This document shows positions 1 through 9,830 of a stretch of DNA of 64,000 nt, piece by piece; the first letter of the stretch is position 1, and each line of letters begins with the position of its first letter. Under the pieces are notes generated by a model that saw nothing but the letters and a program-made list of their open reading frames with translations, searched no databases and was not told where the DNA came from. Origin of the DNA: Glandiceps talaboti (taxonomy: Eukaryota > Hemichordata > Enteropneusta > Spengelidae); contig NC_135567.1 in assembly GCF_964340395.1 (NCBI RefSeq), forward strand, positions 4,347,399-4,411,398, in the 5' to 3' direction. The translations under genes were made by a program, and so were the position numbers.

Positions 1-1731
1 TGTATGTACAATGTACTACAATTACTCTGTTTACAATTCACTTTCCTGTATGTACAATGTACTACAATTACTCTGTTTACAATTCACTTTCCTGTATGTA
101 CAGTGTACTACAATTACTCTGTTTACAATTCACTTTCTTGTATGTGCAGTGTACTACAATTACTCTGTTTACAATTCACTTTCCTGTATGTACAGTGTAC
201 TACAATTACTCTGTTTACAATTCACTTTCCTGTATGTACAGTGTACTACAATTACTCTGTTTACAATTCACTTTCCTGTATGTACAGTGTACTACAATTA
301 CTCTGTTTACAATTCACTTCTTGTATGTACAATGTACTACAATTACTCTGTTTACAATTCACTTTCCTGTATGTGCAGTGTACTACAATTACTCTGTTTA
401 CAATTCACTTTCCTGTATGTACAGTGTACTACAATTACTCTGTTTACAATTCACTTTCCTGTATGTACAATGTACTACAATTACTCTGTTTACAATTCAC
501 TTTCCTGTATGTACAATGTACTACAATTACTCTGTTTACAATTCACTTTCCTGTATGTACAATGTACTACAATTACTCTGTTTACAATTCACTTTCTTGT
601 ATGTACAGTGTACTACAATTACTCTGTTTACAATTCACTTTCCTGTATGTACAGTGTACTACAATTACTCTGTTTACAATTCACTTTCCTGTATGTACAG
701 TGTACTACAATTACTCTGTTTACAATTCACTTTCTTGTATGTACAATGTACTACAATTACTCTGTTTACAATTCACTTTCCTGTATGTACAATGTACTAC
801 AATTACTCTGTTTACAATTCACTTTCCTGTATGTACAGTGTACTACAATTACTCTGTTTACAATTCACTTTCTGTATGTACAATGTACTACAATTACTCT
901 GTTTACAATTCACTTCTTGTATGTACAGTGTACTACAATTACTCTGTTTACAATTCACTTTCCTGTATGTACAATGTACTACAATTACTCTGTTTACAAT
1001 TCACTTTCCTGTATGTACAATGTACTACAATTACTCTGTTTACAATTCACTTTCCTGTATGTACAGTGTACTACAATTACTCTGTTTACAATTCACTTTC
1101 CTGTATGTACAATGTACTACAATTACTCTGTTTACAATTCACTTCTTGTATGTACAGTGTACTACAATTACTCTGTTTACAATTCACTTTCTTGTATGTA
1201 CAATGTACTACAATTACTCTATTTACAATTCACTTTCCTGTATGTACAGTGTACTACAATTACTCTGTTTACAATTCACTTTCCTGTATGTACAATGTAC
1301 TACAATTACTCTGTTTACAATTCACTTTCCTGTATGTACAATGTACTACAATTACTCTGTTTACAATTCACTTTCCTGTATGTACAGTGTACTACAATTA
1401 CTCTGTTTACAATTCACTTTCTGTATGTACAATGTACTACAATTACTCTGTTTACAATTCACTTCTTGTATGTACAGTGTACTACAATTACTCTGTTTAC
1501 AATTCACTTTCCTGTATGTACAATGTACTACAATTACTCTGTTTACAATTCACTTTCTTGTATGTACAGTGTACTACAATTACTCTGTTTACAATTCACT
1601 TTCCTGTATGTGCAGTGTACTACAATTACTCTGTTTACAATTCACTTTCTGTATGTACAGTGTACTACAATTACTCTGTTTACAATTCACTTCTTGTATG
1701 TACAATGTACTACAATTAATCTGTTTACAAT
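1..1731. repeat. 46-bp tandem satellite array (right end)
   Basis: About 37 head-to-tail copies of a 46-bp monomer that starts TGTATGTACAATGTACTACA and runs on through CTCTGTTTACAATTCAC. The array begins at or before base 1, so its left end is not seen. The commonest variation is A or G in TACARTGTAC. Length variants of 45 bp lose one base at the CACTTTCC junction (for example near 866, 911, 1141, 1415 and 1643). The last copy is degraded, with AATTAATCTG replacing AATTACTCTG near 1716, and merges into unique DNA at about 1731. The monomer has no stop codon in any forward frame, so all three frames stay open for more than 560 codons and encode the same 46-residue cycle. I see no promoter, splice signal or recognisable domain, and read this as non-coding satellite. 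Confidence 0.97.
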
Positions 1732-1794
1732 TTTTTCCTCTTTTGCCAAAATAGACTTGGTCTGTGTGTTTTGTGTTTTTGTAGAAAATACCTC

Positions 1795-2411
1795 CAATGG
1801 TGTTGTAGAACAACTGTATTTAGCTGTTGCTATGGGGTTGTCTTGTTGTTAGGCATATTTGCATACAATTTTGGAACCTTTATTAACTTCCCTGCCCTTC
1901 CCACTTTTCATCTTTCCAATATAAACGATCATTTAGTTGTTTCTATGGGCCGGGCCTGGTCTTTTTGCTAGGTATATCTGCATACATATTTGAATCTGCA
2001 TTCACTTTAATACCTACCAATCCCTGTTTTGTTTCATTCATAATGTGTTCAACCATAACTGAAGAATAACACTTCCAGAAACATCCCCAGTAAGTTTTCA
2101 ACCCATTCACCTTGCAGTTTCAGTTTCAAGATACATTTGTAAGTTTTCACCAAAATTGACATTTTTAGACCTAATTTTCACATCATTGATGGGATCATCA
2201 TGTTTTGACCAATTCTTAATATAAACACACTGAAAAATGTTCCAATCAATTTCAGCCCAATATCCTCAGCAGTTTTGGAATTAAAGATTTTTTACCAAAA
2301 AATACACATTTTAGACATAATTTTCACATCATTGATGATCACATTTTATGAACAATTCTTAGTTTAAACAACACTACGAATGTTCCCATCAAATTTGACA
2401 CCAATCTGCCC

Positions 2412-2463
<52 letters not shown>

Positions 2464-2515
2464 TGCCATGCCTGTATCACTACTGAACCTAAGAAGCTCA
2501 GTTGTGCTAAAAAAG
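1795..2515 (+). mobile_element. Dispersed repeat with CA tail, copy 1
   Basis: First of two long copies of a dispersed family. Shared landmarks, in order, are a segment containing CAACTGTATTTAGC, GTTGCTAGGCATATTTGC or close variants, CCAGAAACATCCCCA, AATTTTCACATCATTGATG, a CA microsatellite at about 2416-2461, and a terminal segment reading CTTTGCCATGCCTGTATCAC followed by CAGTTGTGCTAAAAA. The second copy at 2905-3690 carries the same modules in the same order. No transposase or reverse transcriptase reading frame is seen, so it is probably a non-autonomous element. The orientation is set only by the microsatellite-bearing end. The GCATATTTGCATACA module occurs twice within this copy (about 1853 and 1970), so it may itself be composite. 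The family name is not recognised. Confidence 0.7.
2416..2461. repeat. (CA)n microsatellite
   Basis: An uninterrupted run of CA dinucleotides about 45 bases long within the 3' part of dispersed repeat copy 1. The minus-strand valine-cysteine run it encodes is an artefact. Confidence 0.97.
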
Positions 2516-2904
2516 ATTTGCTAAAAAGATGGTACATTTTTTTAAACAAATACTAACAAAATACCCATTTCTCATCCATACAGGATTAGTTATGTTATGT
2601 ACAAAGTGTTTTTCAGCAATCATTATGAACATCAGATCACAAACAAATCTCCATATAATTCCTGATTATTGACATTAAAACTACACTAGCTCTATTTTTT
2701 CTAATCAAAACAATCAACAATTTATACGTATAAATCTGTTGAATAACTTATCAAATGAGATTGCACTTGTTAATTTGTGGGTATGTATGTAGTATAATAA
2801 CGTTGGGGGTGCTGATAATCTGGACCATCAAATATTGTAATTGTATTTTATTCTGTGCACACTTATACATATATGTACACATAAATGTTTACTGGGGTGT
2901 CAAA
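2516..2904. other. AT-rich spacer, no gene seen
   Basis: Single-copy-looking AT-rich DNA between the two long copies of the CA-tailed family. I see no open frame with protein character, no RNA gene and no repeat beyond short A/T tracts. Confidence 0.6.
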
Positions 2905-3591
2905 ATAGCAGCAATGGCATTGTAGCACAACTGTATTTAGCCATTTCTATGAACGTGGTCTGGTTGCTAGGCATATTTGCATACATTTTTTGAATCTGCA
3001 TTTGTTTACCTACCATCCCTGTCTTTGTAATATGCATCGTTATTTCACTGTTGCTAAGGGTGTGGTTATGGTTGCTAGGGCCAAATGTTTAAAAAATGTT
3101 ATCAACAATAACTGCAGAATAACACCTCCAGAAACATCCCCAATATGTTTCAACCCAATTCACCAAGTAGTTTCGGTGCTTGAGATTTCTGCACATGCAG
3201 ATCCCTACATTCCCATGAAATTTAAGCTTAATCTGGTAGAAAAAAGACACATTTTTAGCCCTAATTTGCATAATATCATTGATGGAATCACCATGTGAAA
3301 AATTCTTATAAATAATCTAACCACCTTTAAGAATGTTCCCACCAAATTTTAGACCTATCTGCCTAGTACTTTTTGAGTTTAAGTTTTTTCACCAAAAATC
3401 ACATTTTTTACCCAAATCACAGCGGTAATGAGATCATTTTGTCTTAAACAATTTCCCAACTAGACACCCAAGGTAATTGAAAAACCAAATATCATAGCAA
3501 TCAGTTCAGCAGTTTTTGACTTTAAGTTGTTTACACATACAAACACACAAACACACACACAGACAGACACACACACAGACAGACAGAGACT

Positions 3592-3627
<36 letters not shown>

Positions 3628-3690
3628 CTTAAATAGTGATGCCTATAGCACTATTGAACCTTATCAGTTCAGTTGTGCTAAAAGATCTAA
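2905..3690 (+). mobile_element. Dispersed repeat with CA/GACA tail, copy 2
   Basis: The most complete copy of the family. It opens around GCAATGGCATTGTAGCACAA, continues with GTTGCTAGGCATATTTGC and CCAGAAACATCCCCAATATG, then two similar A/T-rich stretches built on ATGTTCCCACCAAATTTTAG and CACCAAAAATCACATTTT. It ends in a compound CA plus CAGA microsatellite (about 3536-3626) and the terminal module ATGCCTATAGCACTATTGAA ... CAGTTGTGCTAAAAG. Copy 1 lies about 1.1 kb upstream in the same orientation. Short open frames inside it do not resemble known proteins. It is probably non-autonomous. Confidence 0.72.
3536..3626. repeat. Compound (CA)n/(CAGA)n microsatellite
   Basis: Alternating CA and CAGA units ending in about eight clean CAGA repeats. 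It forms the tail of dispersed repeat copy 2. Confidence 0.95.
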
Positions 3691-4404
3691 TGAGTGTTCT
3701 TTAGCACCATAATGTTTATTTAAATGAATTTCAATTTTTAAAACTATATACAATAGAATCCAGTTGTCCTGAAACAAAGCATTCTGTCTTGACAAAAATA
3801 TTATTCATATTGCAACATGTCACTGTCAGTCACAGAAAAAATCCTACCAACATTACTACTTTTGGTACATTTCTTTCTATGAGATACCAGTATTTAAGCA
3901 GATCATCACCAACTAAGTATATATTGTTACTCCATGTATGTTGACAATCTAAGACATTGGTAACCTATGCAAAAAAACATTGGTTCACTACATTGTAGAT
4001 GATGAAATGTAGTAATTCTAGTATAAATGTTGACATCCTAGATGATAAATTTGTAGCATAGTAAGATTTTGTGTTGAACCACACATTGTTCTGTTTTAGG
4101 TTAACTGGTTTCTATTGTAACTTAAGACATTGTACAATTTTGATGAATGTCTTTGTCAGAACATATAACTGATGACATTCAGTTCACAATTCTAAAAGTT
4201 GTCCACAAAACAAGTGTAAATTGTGTATCCTCACTCACTACCTCTACATGTTATTAATGATGTGTCATCAACATGTTCCCTCACAACACTTTTTGACATC
4301 AGGATGTACCTAAAGCAAATGTACAGTTAGTTCCCCTCATGTTTGCTGCTGACAACTGTATGGCATATAGTAAATGAATTGTCAGTTGTGAGGAGAGAAT
4401 TTGG
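3691..4404. other. AT-rich spacer, no gene seen
   Basis: No convincing coding region, RNA gene or tandem repeat was recognised between the CA/GACA-tailed element and the SINE. Confidence 0.55.
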
Positions 4405-4735
4405 TCTTACAGAAGTGGCTGGCTTGGAATCTATATGTTGTAGGTTCGAGCCCATCGCTGTTGTTTGTTTCTGAGTGGCTAAAGTCATTGGGCAAGATTT
4501 GAACCATGCATGTGCTTCAGTCACCCCAGCTGTATAATTGGGGACCTGGTAAGATAGAGGTTGCAGTTTGAGTGCTTTAAACCTATGCACTTATAAAGGC
4601 TGTAATGGAATGTATGCTCCCCAGGGAGTTGAGGAAGTATAAAGGGCCGTTGTGCCACTATAGATCCATGCTAGGGGTAATCATTTTAAAGCGAGAATCA
4701 ATCATGTATTGTGTAATAAATATAGTTTAGGTATT
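4405..4735 (+). mobile_element. tRNA-derived SINE, diverged copy
   Basis: A short interspersed element read on the plus strand. GGTTCGAGCCC at 4443-4453 matches a Pol III B box (GGTTCGANYCC). The A-box region around 4411-4424 is degraded. Downstream is the conserved body seen in widely distributed marine-invertebrate SINEs: CATTGGGCAAG near 4487, CAGTCACCCCAGCTGTATAA and GGGGACCTGGTAAGATAGAG around 4516-4561, GTATGCTCCCCAGGGAG near 4611, AAAGGGCCGTTGTGCC near 4640, then AAAGCGAGAATCAATCA and an AATAAATATA tail. Recognition rests on remembered family features rather than an alignment. The degraded A box suggests the copy is old and no longer transcribed. Confidence 0.72.
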
Positions 4736-4944
4736 GGTTAATATGTATTACTGATTAGGTACCCCAAAAATGGAGACGTGGTATTAGAGATGTAGGTGAT
4801 GAATAAAATAAATTAGCAGATGCAGTCTCCATGCTAGCTAGCTAGGTTTCATGTGTAGTTCAGTGGTGGCATTGCAAATTCTATGCATATCATTTGCTTG
4901 TTTAATTGATCACACTTTTCATGAGCACAAGACACAAACATGTA
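4736..4944. other. Spacer, nothing recognised
   Basis: AT-rich sequence between the SINE and a dispersed-repeat fragment; it includes a small GCTAGCTAGCTAGG run near 4834. No gene seen. Confidence 0.5.
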
Positions 4945-5095
4945 CAGTATGATGAGTGTGTAGAAACAATGATACAAAAAATACCAATGGTAAAATTATT
5001 TTAAAGGCCAAGGGAACATAAAAAGTATGACGTGTTACAAAATGACCAAATATCGTAAAATGAATTTTAAAATGTAAACATTGTTTGTAAAAAAT
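4945..5095 (+). repeat. Dispersed repeat fragment (matches 10965-11110)
   Basis: This stretch aligns by eye with 10965-11110. Both contain GAGTGTGTAGAA, AATGATACAAAAAATAC, ATTTTAAAGGC, a GGAACA motif, ATGACGTGT and CCAAATATC in the same order. In the second location the fragment runs directly into a CA microsatellite and the CATGCCTATAGCAC module, so both probably derive from the CA-tailed family or a chimera with it. Confidence 0.65.
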
Positions 5096-5136
5096 AATCA
5101 TCTCGTTGATTTCATTCTTTGTCAGCACGAGAAGTA

Positions 5137-6820
5137 TAAGGGACCGGTCAGTTTCTTCGGCCGGGGGGGGAGGGGGGTGGATTGGTAGGGGCCCAGGTCA
5201 CCCTGTTTTTGAAATTGGCAGTAGGGGGGGTCATGCTGTTTGTCGTTGTGTTTTAGATTGTGATGGAAGAAAAACATCCTTTCTACAATGGCATATAGCC
5301 TTGTCTGAAATGTGGTACATGTCAATATTTGTTCTTGTCCCTGTTTCTTACATGAATTCTTTAACATTATTATTAGTTCAAACCTAACTATACATTTTCA
5401 TATACATTGTACATGTACCTGTATTACCTAGCTACCACACTAGTTACAGAACATGTCATGTAAATGGTTGGCTGTTTCACATTCAATGCTTCACTTATAT
5501 TACAGTTTGGGGCAAAAGTGAACTTGAAGGTTTCGTAATGGCAATTTTCATAGATAGTTTATAAATGAAGTTAATCTAAATTGTTCTACTCGTCATGTTA
5601 TTGACACTACAAATCACCACATCTCATCAGATTCCAGTTACTATTATACACTAGGTATGACCACCTAAAGTTCTCTAACATACCGGTGACTTTATTAGAC
5701 ATGCAATATTAATGCCCCTATATACTAATGTTACGTGTGATATGAGAAACTCATTTAAAAACGTTTTACGTTAGCTTTTCGAAGCTTGGAAATATTACCT
5801 CAAAGGTTATGAATAACCTAAACATTGCCTTAGTATCTCAAGCAAAAAACTCCAGATCTGCCAGGGGGAAAACCCCAAGGACTCCCTCACCCCCAGAGGT
5901 CACTCATACATTCAACCAACAATCAGATGCACCAACAACCTTTTTACTGTCATAATGGTATTAAACTTTTCTTAAATATTTCCACCCTCTTCTAATTTGA
6001 TATGAAATTGTCTTTTTAAGATCTGAAACGTTTGCCAAGATAGTCTAAAATTGCCTTAAAATCCAAATCTCTCCTACCAATGCTTTTAACATGTTGATGT
6101 TGTCTTGTAAGGCTTGGAAATTATTGTCTGAAAGGGTCTAAATAGTCTCAAAATTGACTTTTCATAGTTAAAAACCTCCAGGGCTTCTAGGGGGAGACCC
6201 TATAGGACCCCCCCCCCTCACATGAGTTGTACACATCCTAGTCTCAAGATCTTCCCCTACCTCTTACTGTCAAGATCCTATCAAACTATATTTCAAAAAT
6301 ATTTCAACCTTATGTAGTTGCATTTTACATGTTGGTGCTGTCTTGTAAAGCTTGGAAATTATTTTCTGAAAATGTCTGAATAGTCTCAAAATTGACTTTT
6401 CAGAATTAAAAACCTCCTGGGCTTCTAGGGGGAGACCCCCTAGGACCCCCATAAGAGATGTACATATTCCCTTCTAAAGCTTTCCCGGCCCCCTACCTTA
6501 CACTGCCAGGATGCTATTAAACTCCTTTTCGAATGTATTTACCCTGTGTAGTCAATAATTATAATTATGATAGTGCTAACCCGGGATCTTATAAAGTAGA
6601 TGCAAGACAGTCAAGCAGTCCACACTGAGTCACGATAAAAGAATACCTGTCATGTGAATATTATATATGGGGGGGGGGGTCATCATGTTTTAGAATTAAG
6701 TGATGGGGGTGTCAGCCTGTTTTTGTTTTTACAGATAGGGGGGGTCAGTGACTTTTTGTGGGCCCGATTTAAGAATTTACCGCCCTCCCCCCCAGGCTGG
6801 AGAAACTGACCAGTCCCTAA
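5137..6820. mobile_element. Non-autonomous DNA transposon with terminal inverted repeats
   Basis: The left end (5137 onward) reads TAAGGGACCGGTCAGTTTCT and then a G-rich tract. The right end, read on the other strand from 6820, gives TTAGGGACTGGTCAGTTTCT and then a G-rich tract. The inverted repeats therefore match over about 30 bp with few differences. Subterminal regions at both ends carry G-run plus GTCA plus CTGTTTTT motifs and a GGGCCCA block. The interior has no transposase and holds a ~240-330-bp repeated module (see 5783-6480). The element is about 1.68 kb. Bases next to the left end (AGTA) hint at a TA target, but a target-site duplication is not certain. Confidence 0.72.
5783..6480 (+). 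repeat. Internal repeated module of the TIR element
   Basis: Three diverged copies share GCTTGGAAAT (at about 5783, 6112 and 6350), then AGTCTCA, an AAAAACTCCAG/AAAACCTCCAGG motif and a G-run plus A-run turning into C-rich sequence (GGGGGAGACCC...GGACCCCC). The last two copies are clearly similar along about 150 bp. The first is more decayed. No coding content. Confidence 0.65.
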
Positions 6821-7118
6821 GAGTTTGCAAAATTTCAATAAACACAATAAAAACACCTAGACCATTTGAACTCTTATGTAGAAAGCATATCTAATTTGAT
6901 TGCCTTGAGAGGTGATAATAAAAGTATACATAATGAGATGAGGACTGCCTCAGACACAGCCCCCCCCCCCCTATGAGACTGAATGGAGACATGTTTTAAA
7001 AGGAATTAGTTGCAACAAATATTTACCTCTGTGATTGAATGAAGAAATGGTTTAAAACAAATTAGTGACAACAAAGTGATACTAAAGAGTGTGTCGATCA
7101 CATAAAGGAAATGACTGG
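6821..7118. other. Spacer with poly-C tract
   Basis: AT-rich sequence with a C-run at about 6960-6971. No gene seen. Confidence 0.5.
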
Positions 7119-7890
7119 ATTTTGGTAATTGAATGGGAAATTAAAATTCATGGTCAAAGGTCGAGGTCTGAAAAGTAAGTTTACACCAATTACATTGTAA
7201 TGTAGGGATAGACTCTTAAAGTTGAATGAAGTCTCCACTTATTAAAGCTTTTGACTTTTGCAGTAAATCATGATTGTCCATGTATATTCATTAAAAGTTA
7301 TGTAAACACCAAAAGTAATGCATGCACACTTCATTTCTCTGCTTCTCTTGTTCTACATTACATTAATTTTAAACATACATGCTACAGACTCTATGCAAAA
7401 CACAGTTTGATTTTGATAATTCAACTAACAGGTCAGGGTCAAAGGTCACTTTCTTTCAACAGAACTTGCAAGTGATTATATGGGCTTACACACTTGAATG
7501 GATGTTCTTTGTATTGAAGTTTTTATGTTATGCAACTTAATATATTGATTTATTACTCAAAATATGGCCACCATTCATTAAAAAGTTATATGAGCACTAT
7601 AAAAATTATCCTTGTGTATATTTGTCTTCTGCTATATTAACGATGGACATGATTTAAAAGAAACTGGCAACAAATAAATATGACAAAGTGATAGTTGTGC
7701 AATAGGCAATAAATGGCTGAATTTTGATAATTGACCTTGAAGGTTATCAAGGTGAAAGGTCAATATCTTAAAAGAAAGCTTGTACCTGATAATAAAAGGG
7801 GTAGACACTTGAATGGAGTCTCTATGTATGATAGTTTTTAGTTATGTCATAAATATTGATTTTAAACTACTAATATGGTTGCCATTCAAT
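7119..7890 (+). repeat. Imperfect ~300-bp tandem triplication
   Basis: Three diverged units begin with TTTTGGTAATTG or TTTTGATAATT (about 7119, 7413 and 7724). Each then has a GGTCAAAGGTC-like core, a run around AAGTTT or AACTTGCAAGT, a GACACTTGAATGGA-like block (or GACTCTTAAAGTTGAATGAA) and a closing ATATGGCCACCATTCA-like block. This pattern is typical of repeat-bearing non-autonomous elements in invertebrates, and the element may continue into 7950-8120. Any short reading frames here are incidental. Confidence 0.65.
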
Positions 7891-7949
7891 CAAATTTGCA
7901 TATGTTGGAAAAAAAATGATGTGCATATGTACCATATGACCTGTCATAT

Positions 7950-8120
7950 TTTTTGGCAGGTTTGAAAGAAATTGGACATGTCATCTCTGTGAAATAACAT
8001 ATTACAGATGCACGGTCAACAGGATGGATGGACAGACAGATGGATGAAGGGAGGGATGAATACATGTAGAGACTGCCGGACGGATAGAACCCACTCTAAT
8101 AGCCCCCCTTCACAGGACTG
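7950..8120 (+). mobile_element. Possible element end with degenerate GGAT/GACA motifs
   Basis: Contains GGTTTGAAAGAAATTGGACA, a run of GGATGGATGGACAGACAGAT and GACTGCCGGACGGATAGAAC followed by CCACTC and C-rich DNA. The same motif order (GGTTTGAA, CCGGACAGACGGATAGATGG, AACCCAATCC) is found at 30965-31060. This suggests two members of one repeat superfamily. No coding region. Confidence 0.5.
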
Positions 8121-8504
8121 CATATAAGGATGGCACCTTCGGCTGTATGTAAAATATTGACATCACAAATTGCAAAGTGGTTATTTACTTGTTTCATACT
8201 GTAAACTGTTTTATACAACAAAATAAAATTTTACAAAATGCTGTTTTGTACACTTCTTTATTCAGAGGTAGGTCAGAATATCATCCCTTGGCCACGTTTT
8301 GGGATGATATCACGAACATACTGACAGAATGTGAAATATTTGGCAGGATGGCAGAAATTACCTGAGAGACCAAGTTGAGTGTATATTTCTGCTATCCTGT
8401 CAAAAGATTGTGTGGTTGTATATATCTCCCCCACCCCCTAAAATATTATGCACCCTAATTTGATGTTGCTCTCTAAAATATCAATCTGTGAAACCATTGT
8501 TCAC
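8121..8504. other. Spacer with one perfect hairpin
   Basis: AT-rich DNA. ATATCATCCC at 8278-8287 and GGGATGATAT at 8301-8310 form a perfect 10-bp inverted repeat with a 13-base loop. A 62-codon open frame crosses this region but has no recognisable motif, and I do not call it a gene. Confidence 0.45.
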
Positions 8505-8580
8505 AAAAGCTGTTGCTAGGTATATTTGCATACATTTTTAGAATATTTGTTCATTTGTCTATTAATCCCTGTCCCCCACC
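8505..8580 (+). mobile_element. Fragment of the CA-tailed dispersed family
   Basis: GCTGTTGCTAGGTATATTTG is followed by CATACATTTTTAGAAT and a CTATTAATCCCTGTC block, matching the 5' modules of the copies at 1795 and 2905. The fragment stops before the CA tail. Confidence 0.6.
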
Positions 8581-8599
8581 CCTAAAATCTCCCCCAACA

Positions 8600-8718
8600 A
8601 GTTTTTGTGAAAGCAGCCTTAATATCAAACTGTAAGCTTTATTGAAAAGAAGTATCATCCAAACACACAAACAGACCTAGTAGAAGTGAGCCACCAATGC
8701 AATGGTTGTGAGTTGTGT
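8600..8718 (+). repeat. 119-bp direct repeat, left copy
   Basis: Begins AGTTTTTGTGAAAGCAGCC and ends GGTTGTGAGTTGTGT. It is the same length as 9831-9949 and differs from it by only one base by eye. C-rich DNA with CCCACCCCTA lies just upstream of both copies. Confidence 0.95.
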
Positions 8719-8823
8719 ACCAATTTTTTAAAGTACCCCCCCCCCCCCTCAACACAGCCCAAAATGTTGAAGTACATTTTAAACAGCATATAAGTTTGGT
8801 AGTTTTTTTTTACAATACATGCA

Positions 8824-9017
8824 CACATACATACATACATACATACATATAAACATACATACATAAAATGTACATACATACATACATACATACATACATA
8901 CATACATACATACATACATACATACATACATACATACATACATACAAACATACATACATACATACATACATACATACATACATACATACATACATACATA
9001 CATACATACATACATAC
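8824..9017. repeat. (ACAT)n microsatellite
   Basis: About 195 bp of a four-base CATA repeat, interrupted at about 8849-8876. It gives stop-free frames on both strands (repeated tyrosine-valine-cysteine-methionine or histidine-threonine-tyrosine-isoleucine), which are artefacts. Confidence 0.97.
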
Positions 9018-9215
9018 TTTTTGGACTTCCATGTGCTCTCCTTCCAGAATGTGTATAATGAAAATGTCATTTTCAACAACATCACTCTTATCATCATCAT
9101 CAGAACAATCTCTCCTTCAAGTAAATCTGAGTTTGAACTATATGTATCTGTATCATCATTCTCACTGTGATTATCACTGTTTTCAAATAACACATTACTC
9201 CCACTATCAATATTG
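9018..9215 (-). pseudogene. Acidic coding-like remnant with a frameshift
   Basis: On the minus strand, one frame from about 9213 down to 9120 encodes an aspartate/serine-rich stretch including SENDDTDTYSSNSDL. After a one-base frame change, the next stretch down to about 9018 reads CSDDDDKSDVVENDIF and then LEGEHMEVQK, again acidic. Two adjacent acidic segments in different frames suggest a decayed coding sequence with an indel. Acidic serine-rich segments occur at the N-termini of some transposases and in many unrelated proteins, so no family is assigned. It runs into the ACAT microsatellite. The region could equally be an AT-rich coincidence. Confidence 0.25.
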
Positions 9216-9369
9216 ATAATAATGTATCTATTTACTTATACTTAATATATTTAGGCAAAGTTTAAAAGTTAAAAAAAAGTTCATTTCTCTTTTTTTTCTA
9301 TGATAGTTAATATGCCAAATATTATCATTTGTTACACATTTAGCAGCTGGTGTTCTCACCATTTCTAGA

Positions 9370-9648
9370 ATGGACCAAAAACAGCAAGTGCCATTCAACT
9401 TTTACGTTGATATATTATTTTGTATGTGCAATTTGAAGGATCAACAACATTTAACAACAAGACATATGGCAGCAGTGATTTTTCAAACTGTACTCCAAAC
9501 TTTGGAATGGCTTACCACAAGAAATTTGTCAGTCATCAAATCTGGAGACTTTTTAGGACAAATTGAAAGCACATCTCTTCAAACTAGCATATTGTGTGGA
9601 TTGAACCTTTCAAGTGCCATTAAACAGAACTTATCTTTTGTAATCTGA
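9370..9648 (+). other. Unidentified 92-codon open reading frame
   Basis: An ATG-initiated frame that is also open upstream to about 9302. The product starts MDQKQQVPFNFYVDILFCMC and contains LKDQQHLTTRH and LEWLTTRNLSV. I do not recognise it. It lies between two copies of a 119-bp direct repeat and near an acidic remnant on the other strand, so it may be part of a decayed element. No splice sites or polyadenylation signal clearly belong to it. Confidence 0.2.
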
Positions 9649-9729
9649 CACTATGGTTGAAAATAACTGACCACCTATTGAAAGGTTAATTTTACCATGT
9701 ATGAGGAGTCATGAAGTCAATTTATTTTT

Positions 9730-9825
9730 CAGGTAATCACCCCCCCCCCCCCGACCAACATTATTATTTCAGATACCCCCAAGCCATGCACATTTTTTCG
9801 AGAAACCACCCCCCCCCCCACCCTA
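9730..9825. repeat. Two long poly-C tracts
   Basis: Runs of at least nine consecutive C bases near 9739 and 9810, separated by AT-rich sequence. Similar C-runs occur near 6209, 6961, 8738 and 33831, and G-runs near 5163, 6668, 12137 and 30666. These are striking in AT-rich surroundings. Confidence 0.9.
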
Positions 9826-9830
9826 TAATA

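Noticed and set aside
4-1852. Three overlapping forward open frames of 565-613 codons
   Set aside because: All arise from a stop-free 46-bp tandem monomer and give the same repeating peptide; no domain, promoter or splice evidence.
2990-3298. 102-codon forward frame
   Set aside because: Lies wholly within a dispersed non-coding repeat whose other copy does not keep the frame.
4405-4480. Functional tRNA gene
   Set aside because: Only the B box is well kept; the A box and a cloverleaf are not apparent, and SINE body modules follow.
5106-5387. Overlapping forward and reverse frames of 81-93 codons
   Set aside because: Span the G-rich terminal repeat of a non-autonomous element, giving glycine- or proline-rich artefacts.
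8655-9193. Several open frames with repeated YVCM or HTYI
   Set aside because: They read through the ACAT microsatellite and have no protein character outside it.
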